A stretch of 64,000 nt of DNA. Origin: Fodinibacter sp963811825. GTDB lineage: Bacteria; Actinomycetota; Actinomycetes; Actinomycetales; Dermatophilaceae. The DNA lies in assembly GCA_963811825.1 (NCBI GenBank), contig CAWESS010000007.1:79158-143157 (forward strand), read 5' to 3'. The position numbers and the translations under genes are program-made. The notes below the pieces were generated by a model that saw nothing but the letters and a program-made list of their open reading frames with translations, had not been told where the DNA came from and ran no database searches. Positions 43,165 to 51,790 of this stretch are shown in pieces; position 1 is the stretch's first letter, and each line of letters starts with the position of its first letter.

Positions 43165-45191
43165 CGCACCTCCCCTGTGGTACCGCGTGACCCGGGATGG
43201 GCAGCCGCGCCTGCACCGTCGTTCCCCCACCCGGCGTCTCCATCACGTCGAGGGTCCCGCCCAGCTCTTCGGCGCGCTCACGCATCGACAGGGAGCCGAC
43301 CCCGGCTCGGGCCTCACCCCGACCGCGACCGTGGTCGACGACCAGCACGGTGAGGTCGCGCGGGCTCGTGCGCAGGACGAGGTCAGCCGTCGCGCACACC
43401 TGCGTGGCGCCGGACGTTGGTGAGGGCCTCGGCCCCGATCCGGTAGGCGGCCACCTCGACCGCCGCACCGAGGTGGGGGCAGCGGCATGGCGTCCACCCG
43501 CAGGTCCAGCCCGCACCGGGCAGCGACCTCGTCGAGCGCGCCGACGAGCCCCAGGTCGTCCAGCGCCACGGGACGCAGACCCACGGCTCACGGACCGAAC
43601 GCGTTCCAGCGCCGAACCGGCTGACTCCCGCAGGTGCGCGACCCGTCGAGTGGCCATCGCAGGGTCACGCGCGATGACCTCCCCCAGCCCTGCGAGCTCC
43701 ATGCTCAGCCCGGCGAGTGTCGGGCCGAGCTCGTCGTGCAGGTCGCGGCGGAGGCGCAGCCGCTCCTCCTCCCGCGCCGTCACCAGCGCCTCACGGCTGG
43801 CCCGCACCTCGTCGGTCGAGCAGGACACTCTCGACGACCCGCCCCACGTGATCGGCGAAGTCCTGCAGCAGATCTCGGTCACGGCGACCGAACCGCCGGC
43901 CCGGCGGGTAGGTCACCGTGAGTTCGCCCCGGGGCTCACCGCGCACGAGGAGCTCCTGGTGGTGGACTGGCCCGTACGGGCCCGGGCCCGGGCCGGATGC
44001 TGCGCTGCGCCCGTCGGCGGTCACGACGACGCCGGAGGCACGCAACGACGAGCGGACCGTGCGGGCCACGGTGTCGAGGAGGTCGTCGAGTGTGGTCGAT
44101 CGGGCCGCGGTGGCCGACAGGTTCCTGATCGCGGTCGCGGCATCCGCGGTGTCCCCGTAGAGCGCACGATGGACGGCCCGCTGCAGGGCTGTGCGAACCG
44201 GCAGCAACGCGAGAGCGACGACGGCGGCGAAGACGCCCACGGCCGCGGGCGGCATCCCCGACCCGAACCGTCCGAGCGCGGCCACGGCGAGGACGTACGC
44301 ACCGGCAACCATGACGGTCAGCGCGGAGTAGACCAGGGCGTGGCCGACGACGACCTCGACGCCCGGGAGACGTCGACGAAGGACGGCCGACGTGAGTGCC
44401 GCGGCGAGCAGGGCGCAGCCGACGACGTCGAGCAGGTCGGCGACGGCCGGCCACACGAGACGACCCACGACGACGAGGAGGGCGAACACGAGCACAGCGC
44501 CCAGGACCGATGCCAGCCGCCGCCGGTCCTCAGCCGATCCCCGCCGAAGGCGCCACACGACCGCGGGTGCGGCCACGAGGAGCAGTCCCTGGAGCACGGG
44601 CTCGAGAGCAGTGACGACGTCGGCCGTGCCCGCGGGGAGCACCCCGACGGGGTTGGGGAGGTGGCCGACGCCGACGAGCCCGGAATCCGGCGCGACCGCC
44701 GGACCTGACGTCAGTGACCAGGCCACGACGATCGCCGTCTGGAGCGCGAGCGCCAGGCCGGCGACCCACCCCCAGGCGCGGGACGGCATCCGCCCGTCCG
44801 GCAGGAGCAGGAGAACGGCCAGCGTGAGGGGCACGATGAGGGCGCTGGCCCGGTCGACGAACCAGACCGCCCACGCGGCCGTGGTGTCCGACAGTCCGGT
44901 GCCGAGGAGCGAGGACCCGAGCGCGCTCCCCGCGAAACAGAGGGCGACGGACAGCATGAGCCAGCCCAGCACGTTACGGGGCCGGCCGAAGGCCACGAGG
45001 GCACCCGGCACGGCGAACAGCCAGGGCGCGAGGACCGATTTCCAGTCCGAGGTCCCGCCCGGAGCCGTGAGCGCGATGATCGGCGCGGTCACGGCGACAG
45101 CAGCCAGGCAGCACGCGAGCGCGCGGGCCCACGCCAGCCCGCCCGATCGGACGGGCCGCGGCACCACCACGGAGGCCGGCACGGTGGCCAT
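43165..45191 (-). pseudogene. Membrane sensor histidine kinase, multiply frame-broken
   Basis: Partner kinase of the NarL-type regulator. From ATG 45191 the first frame gives about seven hydrophobic helices and a GAF-like domain (TTLDDLLDTVARTVRSSL...VVVTADGRSAA) up to VESVLL near 43815. Conserved sequence then continues in three other frame changes: HisKA_3 with REEERLRLRRDLHDELGPTL (phospho-His), SRGLRPVALDDLGLVG (near 43575), AAYRIGAEALTNVRRH (near 43440) and the ATPase part LVVDHGRGRGEARAGVGSL. Breaks lie near 43810, 43590, 43490 and 43395. Every block is well conserved and there are no in-block stops, so clustered sequencing indels are as likely as real decay. Confidence 0.75.
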
Positions 45192-45209
45192 TCCTGCAGT
45201 ATGCCGCTG

Positions 45210-45917
45210 TCAGGGGCGCACGGGGAGGCCCCCGCGCCACTGGGCCGACGGCATCCGCAGCAGGTGCACGCCCAGCCACGCGAGGGAGACCGCGAGGAGG
45301 AGGTGCGCCTCGAGCGGGCCGACGGGCACCCCGAGGAAGTCCCACACGAGGAACCCCGCGAGCATGACCAGCGCCGGCGTGGGGAAGGACCCTCGGGCGG
45401 CGAGGCAGAGCAGCAGCAGGCCGACGAAGGACCCCAGAAGGTGCGGCACGAGGGCCAGCGCGATGACACCCGCGTCGGTGCCGTAGGCGTCATCGAGTCG
45501 CACCGCCGCCTCGACCCCCAGCGCGTCGGGCGCCACCCCACCCGACGCGTACCAGAGGCCCAGCACCGTGTGGAAGCCCCACATCCCCCACAGGGACAGC
45601 ACCGTCGCGGTCGCCGTGAGTCGCGGACGGTGCCACCGGGTGACCTGGGCGATGCCCAGGATGCCGATCGGCAGGAACAGGAGACTGACCAGGGTCGCCG
45701 ACTGCTCCACGGCGGCCCAGGACGGGTGCTCGGCAGCCCAGCGGGTCCAGTCGTCGGACTCACCCGAGACCAGGTGCCCGACGTACTGCGCACCGCCGTT
45801 GAGCAGCCCTGCGAGCACGAGCGAGACTCCCGCGACGAGCTGGGCGGCGCGCGCGAGTGGGGGGCCGTCGGCGGTGGTGGGCGGGCTGGATGCGATGGGC
45901 TGCTGTGTGGATGTCAT
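45210..45917 (-). CDS. Polytopic membrane protein of unknown function
   Basis: A 235-residue protein with about six hydrophobic helices (AAQLVAGVSLVLAGLLNGG; SLLFLPIGILGIAQV; ATVLSLWGMWGFHTVLGLWYA; LALVPHLLGSFVGLLLLCLAA; LVMLAGFLVWDFLGV; LLLAVSLAWLGVHLL). No catalytic motif seen. It overlaps the end of the broken M1 peptidase (ATGA) and is followed 18 bp later by the histidine kinase gene, so it may be part of that signalling unit. I do not recognise a family. Confidence 0.7.
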   Translation of the reverse strand: MTSTQQPIASSPPTTADGPPLARAAQLVAGVSLVLAGLLNGGAQYVGHLVSGESDDWTRWAAEHPSWAAVEQSATLVSLLFLPIGILGIAQVTRWHRPRLTATATVLSLWGMWGFHTVLGLWYASGGVAPDALGVEAAVRLDDAYGTDAGVIALALVPHLLGSFVGLLLLCLAARGSFPTPALVMLAGFLVWDFLGVPVGPLEAHLLLAVSLAWLGVHLLRMPSAQWRGGLPVRP

Positions 45918-47705
45918 GCCCCCAAGGCTGGGGTCTGCACCCGCTCGGGCACATGGTGCGGACGTCCCACTCCGGCACCCAACCTGCGCCCGGTGGCCGG
46001 CACCCAGGGGGGCCAGGGGGCGCGGGTCGGCGTACGCGCGAAGCCCTCGTTGAGCCAGATGTGCTGCCACTGCTCGACGGCGACACTGTCGCCGTACCAC
46101 TGGTGAGCGAGCTCGTGCACGACGACTCCGACGTTCCCCTCAGGGGGTCCGAAGAAGGCCGTCGAGTAGATCGGCCGGGTCTGGTTCTCCAGGGCGAACC
46201 CGAGGTCGGGGTCGTCGTCGACGATGCCTCCGGACGTGGCGAAGGGATAGGGCCCGAACGTCGCCGAGAGGAAGTCGAGGACCTCGCCGTGCTGGGCGAA
46301 CGACGCGTCGACCGCGACACCGACCGGGGGCGGCACGTCCGCGACCCCGCCGACGACCCAGGTGTTGTCGTTGCCGGGACTCCCCTCGGGCGGTCCCGTG
46401 GCGACCCAGCCGTCCATGGTGTCGCCGTCGTCCTCGAAGGACGTGCTGCCCACCCCGGTCGACACGGTGATGTCGTCGACGAAGAGGTCCCGGAGCCCTG
46501 GATGACGTCGTCGCTGGCGTAGGTCGAGCGAGAGCTCGACCTCGGACCCCGCATACGCCGAGAGGTCGACGCTCCACTGCTCGAAGCCGTCACTGCTGCC
46601 GGATGCCGCGTTCCACGTGCCCGTCGTGCCGGTCGGGCTGCACGAGCCGTCGCCGTTGTCGGTCTGGTAGTGCGCGAGGAACGGGTGGATCGGGAGCCAG
46701 AAGGGGCACGAGAACCCCAGGTCGGGGCTCGTGTGGCCGTTGGCGTCGGGCAGGGTGGTCCAGTCGGTGCCAGCCGCGGTGCGGGCCTCGACGAAGACGT
46801 GGTCCCAGTCCGTCTCGGTCGCGCGGGTGACCCAGAAGGACACCGTCGCGCCACCGGGCGGGACCGCGATGGTGCGGGTCAGGCGCTTGTAGCTCATGTC
46901 TGCCTGTTGCGACAGGGCGAAGGCCTCGCCCGTCCGCGGCGCGCTGACCGGCTCGTAGAGCACGGGGTCCACGGCATCCCACAGCAGGATGCCGTCGTGC
47001 TCGTAGCTCCTCAGGTCGAAGCGTCCCATCGTCACCGTCGCCAGATAGGAGGCCATCGGCTCCACGGCATCCCAGGTGAAGGTGCTCCACCCGTCGACGG
47101 TCTCGCTGCCGAGCAGGGCGCCGTTGGCGACGGCCGTGAGGCCCTCGGGCACCGTGACGCGGAAGAGGTAGGAGGCCTTGTCGCTCGGGTGGTCGTTGAC
47201 GGGGAACCACGTGGCGGCCACCTCGGGCTCGCCGATCACCATCGCCCCGTCGTCGGTGTGCACGAAGCCTGAACCGTCGGGCAGCGTGGCGGGAACGCCG
47301 TCGTAGGTCACGACCGTCGTGAACGACGCTCCCTGCGGCAGTGCGGCGCCGGGTGTCGTGCGCAGCTCACCCTTGAGGTGCTGCCACTTGGCCGCCGCAC
47401 CGTCGACGCTGACCGACACGCACGGTCAGTCCCTGGAGATCGAGGTTGAACCGCGACAGGTTCTGGGTGGCGACCGCCTCGATGGTGGCGGTGCCCCGGA
47501 GCAGGTCGGTCTCGGGGTCGTACCTGACCGCCAGTTCGTAGTGGCTGACGTCGTAGCCACCGTTGCCGAGCCTGCCGACGTAGTCGTCGCCCGCGCTGTC
47601 GTCGCCGGGGCGCGCACCGACCCCGGCCCCGGAAGCGGGCAGCAGCGGCGCAGCGATGAGTGCAGCTCCGACGACCAACGAGACGATTCCTGACATCGCG
47701 CGCAT
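45914..47705 (-). pseudogene. Secreted M1-family zinc aminopeptidase, frame-broken and truncated
   Basis: From ATG 47705 a signal peptide (MSGIVSLVVGAALIAAPLL) precedes YELAVRYDPETDLLRG, the N-terminal M1 beta-sheet domain. The frame changes near 47415 to SVSVDGAAAKWQHLKGEL and continues with GGATVSFWVTRATETDWD (a carbohydrate-binding or MAM-like insert), then two compensating shifts near 46500-46530 (YASDDVIQGSG lies in another frame). The active site HELAHQWYGDSV and the zinc-binding NEGFA are intact, but after NEGFA the sequence becomes unrelated and stops at 45914, losing the C-terminal catalytic domain. Probably inactive. Confidence 0.75.
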
Positions 47706-47934
47706 GGCGGACTCCCCGAATCACGTGGTCGCCCCCTGGACGCGAGCGGCCCAATCCGACGACCGTACTCCGGCTGCGTCGGCCCGTGAATAGCTCGATC
47801 GGGTGAGGGCGAGCCCCTCGTCGCCGGAGCTCCGCGGGCGGGACGCGGGAGGCGCATCCGGGCTGTGCTCACTAGGCTGCGCATCACCGGCCCCGGCGGC
47901 CGGGTGACGTGCCCACCCCGACCGGGAGGTCCCC

Positions 47935-50900
47935 GTGTTCACCAAGATCCTCGTCGCCAACCGTGGGGAGATCGCGGTCCGCGCGTTCCGCGCGGCCACC
48001 GAGCTCGGCGCGAAGACGGTCGCCGTCTTCCCGCACGAGGACCGCAACTCCGAGCACCGCCTCAAGGCCGATGAGTCCTACCAGATCGGGGAGCCCGGCC
48101 ACCCGGTGCGGGCCTACCTCGACCACGAGAACATCGTGCGGGTCGCGGTCGAGTGCGGCGCCGACGCGGTCTACCCCGGCTACGGCTTCCTGTCCGAGAA
48201 CCCCCTGCTCGCCGAGGCCTGCGAGGCCAACGGGATCGCGTTCATCGGCCCCCCGGCGTCCGTGCTGCACCTCACCGGCAACAAGGCACGCGCCATCACG
48301 GCAGCCCGGGCCGCCGGCCTGCCGACCCTGGCCAGCGCCGACGCGACGACGGACCTCGATGCGTTGGCCGCGGCTGCGGAGGGCATCGGTTTCCCCGTCT
48401 TCGTCAAGGCCGTCTCCGGTGGCGGCGGTCGCGGCATGCGGCGCGTCGACGACCCCTCGACCCTGCGCGAGTCCCTCGAGGCCGCCCAGCGCGAGGCCGA
48501 CGCCGCGTTCGGCGACCCCACGCTCTACCTCGAGCAGGCCGTGGTCAACCCTCGCCACATCGAGGTGCAGGTGCTCGCCGACGGCACCGGCACCGTGCTG
48601 CACCTCTACGAACGCGACTGCTCCGTGCAGCGACGCCACCAGAAGGTCGTCGAGATCGCGCCCGCGCCGAACCTCGACCCCGCCCTGCGCGACCAGATGT
48701 GTGCGGATGCCGTGCGCTTCGCCGAGTCGATCGGCTACCGCAACGCGGGAACCGTGGAGTTCCTCCTCGGCGAGGACGGGCGCTACGTGTTCATCGAGAT
48801 GAACCCGCGCATCCAGGTCGAGCACACGGTCACCGAGGAGGTCACCGACATCGACCTCGTCGTGGCGCAGATGCGGATCGCCTCGGGCGAGTCGTTCGCC
48901 GACCTCGACATGCGGCAGGAGGACATCTACGTGCGCGGGGCCGCGTTGCAGTGCCGCATCACCACCGAGGACCCCTCCAACGGCTTCCGGCCGGATGCCG
49001 GTCAGATCAGCGTCTACCGGTCCGCCGGCGGCGGCGGGGTGCGCCTGGACGGCGGCACGGTCTTCGTCGGTGCCCAGATCAGCCCGCACTTCGACTCGAT
49101 GCTCGTCAAGCTCACCTGCCGCGGCCGCGACTTCCCGATGGCGGTGCGCCGGGCTCGGCGAGCGCTCGCGGAGTTCCGCATCCGCGGGGTGTCGACGAAC
49201 ATCCCCTTCCTCGAGGCAGTGCTCGCCGACCCCGTGTTCCAGGCCGGCGAGGCGACGACGAGCTTCATCGACCAGCGGCCCGAGCTCCTCGAGGCACGCA
49301 TGGGTGGCGACCGCGGCACCCGGCTGCTGACCTACCTCGCCGATGTCAGCGTCAACCTGCCCCACGGTCCGGCGACCACGCACCTCAAGCCGCGCACCAA
49401 GCTGCCGACCCTCGACACGGCATCCGAACTGCCGCGCGGGAGCCGCGACCTCCTGCTCGAGGTGGGCCCGGCCGAGTTCGCCCGGCAGCTGCGCGAGCGC
49501 ACCGACGTGGCCGTCACCGACACGACGTTCCGCGACGCCCACCAGAGCCTGCTCGCCACCCGGATGCGCACCCGCGACCTGCTCCACGTCGCCGGGCACG
49601 TCTCCCGCCTCACCCCCGAGCTGCTGTCGATGGAGGCCTGGGGCGGCGCGACCTACGACGTGGCGCTGCGCTTCCTGTCCGAGGACCCGTGGGAGCGCCT
49701 GGCCCTGCTGCGCGAGGCGATGCCGAACATCCCGCTGCAGATGCTGCTGCGGGGGCGCAACACCGTCGGCTACACCCCCTACCCCACGAAGGTCACCGAC
49801 GCGTTCGTCGCCGAGGCCGCCACCACCGGCCTGGACATCTTCCGCATCTTCGACTCGCTCAACGACGTCTCCCAGATGCGCCCGGCCGTCGAGGCCGTGC
49901 TCGCGACCGACTCCGCGGTCGCCGAGGTGGCGCTGTGCTACACCGGCAACCTGCTGGACCCGCGCGAGAAGCTGTACACCCTCGACTACTACCTGCGCCT
50001 GGCCGAGCAGATCGTCGACACCGGCGCCCACGTCCTGGCCATCAAGGACATGGCCGGCCTGCTGCGCGCGCCGGCCGCCTCGACCCTGGTGCGGGCCCTG
50101 CGCGAACGGTTCGACCTGCCGGTGCACCTGCACACGCACGACACCGCGGGCGGCCAGATCGGCACGCTCCTCGCGGCCATCGACGCGGGCGTGGATGCCG
50201 TGGACGCCGCCTGTTCGTCGATGTCCGGCACGACGAGCCAGCCGAGCCTGTCGGCGCTGGTCGCCGCCACGGACGGCACCGAGCGGCCCACCGGCCTGGA
50301 CATCGACAAGGTGTTCTCGCTCGAGCCCTACTGGGAGGCCGTGCGCACGATCTACAAGCCGTTCGAGTCGGGGCTGGCCTCGCCCACCGGGCGCGTGTAC
50401 TTCCACGAGATCCCCGGTGGTCAGCTGTCGAACCTGCGCCAGCAGGCGATCGCCCTCGGTCTCGGTGACCGCTTCGAGGACATCGAGGACATGTATGCCG
50501 CGGCGAACGGCATCCTCGGAAACCTCGTCAAGGTGACCCCCTCCTCGAAGGTGGTGGGCGACCTCGCCCTGGCGCTGGTGGGTGCCGGCGCCGACCCGGC
50601 CGACTTCGAGGCCAACCCCACGAAGTACGACATCCCGGACTCGGTCATCGGCTTCCTCGAGGGCGAGCTCGGCGACCCGCCCGGTGGCTGGCCCGAGCCG
50701 TTCCGCACCAAGGCCCTCCAGGGCCGCCAGGCCAAGCCCCGCCACACCGAACTGACCGCCGAGCAGGAGGAGGCGCTGCGCACCGACCCCCGGCGCACGC
50801 TCAACCAGCTGCTCTTCCCCGGTCCGACCAAGGAGTTCGAGGCCAGCCGAGAGAGCTTCGGCGACCTGTCGGTGCTCGGCACGATCGAGTTCCTCCACGG

Positions 50901-51321
50901 CCTGGAGCAGGGCGCGGAGTACGAGGCCGAGATCGAGGCCGGAAAACGCCTCATCCTCGCCATCAGCTCGGTCGGCGAGGCCGACCGGCAGGGCATGCGC
51001 ACCGTGATGTGCACCCTCAACGGGCAGTTCCGGCCCGTGACGGTGCGCGACCGCTCGGTCACCGCCGACGTCAAGGCCGTGGAGAAGGCCGACCTGTCCG
51101 TGCCGGGTCACGTGCCGGCGCCGTTCTCCGGGGTCGTGACTCCCTCGGTCGCCGAGGGCGACACCGTCGAGCCCGGTGGCGTCGTCGCGACGATCGAGGC
51201 CATGAAGATGGAGGCCAACATCACGAGCCCCGTGGGTGGCACGGTGCAGCGGCTGGCCTTCAGCGGCCACCACCAGCAGGTCGAGGGCGGCGACCTCATC
51301 GTCGTCGTCACCCCCGCCTGA
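47935..51321 (+). CDS. pyc: Pyruvate carboxylase
   Basis: An 1128-residue biotin enzyme making oxaloacetate from pyruvate and bicarbonate. The biotin carboxylase part begins FTKILVANRGEIAVRAFRAA and has YPGYGFLSENPLLAEAC and EMNPRIQVEHTVTEEVT; the carboxyltransferase part has TTFRDAHQSLLATRMRT, FDSLNDVSQM and VHLHTHDTAGGQ; the C-terminal biotin-carrier domain has the biotinylated Lys in IEAMKMEANI. Length and order are standard. GTG 47935 is the start; a 229-bp divergent gap separates it from the M1 gene. Confidence 0.97.
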   Translation: MFTKILVANRGEIAVRAFRAATELGAKTVAVFPHEDRNSEHRLKADESYQIGEPGHPVRAYLDHENIVRVAVECGADAVYPGYGFLSENPLLAEACEANGIAFIGPPASVLHLTGNKARAITAARAAGLPTLASADATTDLDALAAAAEGIGFPVFVKAVSGGGGRGMRRVDDPSTLRESLEAAQREADAAFGDPTLYLEQAVVNPRHIEVQVLADGTGTVLHLYERDCSVQRRHQKVVEIAPAPNLDPALRDQMCADAVRFAESIGYRNAGTVEFLLGEDGRYVFIEMNPRIQVEHTVTEEVTDIDLVVAQMRIASGESFADLDMRQEDIYVRGAALQCRITTEDPSNGFRPDAGQISVYRSAGGGGVRLDGGTVFVGAQISPHFDSMLVKLTCRGRDFPMAVRRARRALAEFRIRGVSTNIPFLEAVLADPVFQAGEATTSFIDQRPELLEARMGGDRGTRLLTYLADVSVNLPHGPATTHLKPRTKLPTLDTASELPRGSRDLLLEVGPAEFARQLRERTDVAVTDTTFRDAHQSLLATRMRTRDLLHVAGHVSRLTPELLSMEAWGGATYDVALRFLSEDPWERLALLREAMPNIPLQMLLRGRNTVGYTPYPTKVTDAFVAEAATTGLDIFRIFDSLNDVSQMRPAVEAVLATDSAVAEVALCYTGNLLDPREKLYTLDYYLRLAEQIVDTGAHVLAIKDMAGLLRAPAASTLVRALRERFDLPVHLHTHDTAGGQIGTLLAAIDAGVDAVDAACSSMSGTTSQPSLSALVAATDGTERPTGLDIDKVFSLEPYWEAVRTIYKPFESGLASPTGRVYFHEIPGGQLSNLRQQAIALGLGDRFEDIEDMYAAANGILGNLVKVTPSSKVVGDLALALVGAGADPADFEANPTKYDIPDSVIGFLEGELGDPPGGWPEPFRTKALQGRQAKPRHTELTAEQEEALRTDPRRTLNQLLFPGPTKEFEASRESFGDLSVLGTIEFLHGLEQGAEYEAEIEAGKRLILAISSVGEADRQGMRTVMCTLNGQFRPVTVRDRSVTADVKAVEKADLSVPGHVPAPFSGVVTPSVAEGDTVEPGGVVATIEAMKMEANITSPVGGTVQRLAFSGHHQQVEGGDLIVVVTPA

Positions 51322-51432
51322 GGTCGTGTGGCAGCAAAGCCCCGTTTGCGCGATCAGTTTCGTACGGTCGTGGGACCGCATCCCGGTCTACACAGTGGCT
51401 CGGGGCTCCACACCACCAACGAGGAGAACACC

Positions 51433-51606
51433 ATGGGAATCGGCGACAAGATCGAGAACACCAAGGATGACCTGATGGGCAAGGGCAAGGAGGGCGCCGG
51501 CAAGGTGACCGACAACGAGCGCCTCGAGGCCGAGGGTCGTGCGCAGCAGTCCGAAGCCGACATCAAGCAGGCCGGCGAGAAGGTCAAGGACGCCTTCAAG
51601 AACTGA
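51433..51606 (+). CDS. CsbD family stress protein
   Basis: A 57-residue CsbD-like protein: MGIGDKIENTKDDLMGKGKE, AGKVTDNERLEAEGRAQQSEAD and KQAGEKVKDAFKN, the typical charged helical repeat. CsbD proteins are general-stress, sigma-B-dependent in Bacillus; the mechanism is unknown. A GAGGAG site sits 7 bp before ATG 51433. GTTT...TACGGT upstream could be a stress-sigma promoter but the match is weak. Followed by two hairpins. Confidence 0.88.
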   Translation: MGIGDKIENTKDDLMGKGKEGAGKVTDNERLEAEGRAQQSEADIKQAGEKVKDAFKN

Positions 51607-51614
51607 CCCCCTCC

Positions 51615-51627
51615 GGGGCTCCGCCCC
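51615..51627 (+). terminator. Hairpin after csbD
   Basis: GGGGCTCCGCCCC, a 5-bp-stem hairpin 8 bp past the csbD stop; the same 13-mer (inverted) occurs at 5070 and within 21189-21210. Confidence 0.6.
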
Positions 51628-51636
51628 AAGGGAACC

Positions 51637-51672
51637 TGTACCCACATCGACCAATAGGTCGATGTGGGTACA
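51637..51672. repeat. Perfect 16-bp inverted repeat
   Basis: TGTACCCACATCGACC pairs exactly with GGTCGATGTGGGTACA around AATA, between csbD and the convergent DUF2207 gene. It may be a bidirectional terminator but lacks a T-run and is unusually AT-containing for this genome. Confidence 0.85.
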
Positions 51673-51790
51673 TCCATTTACGGAGTCGACCCCCAGGTGC
51701 ACGGATTCCCGAGCGACATCACCTCGATCCAGCGCGACCCACGCCAGTCCCCGGATGCCGGACGCTCGCCGGAACCCTGTGCGCTACCAG

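Noticed and set aside
47884..51381. A very long open frame antisense to pyc
   Set aside because: It mirrors the codon structure of pyruvate carboxylase on the other strand and shows no protein family features.
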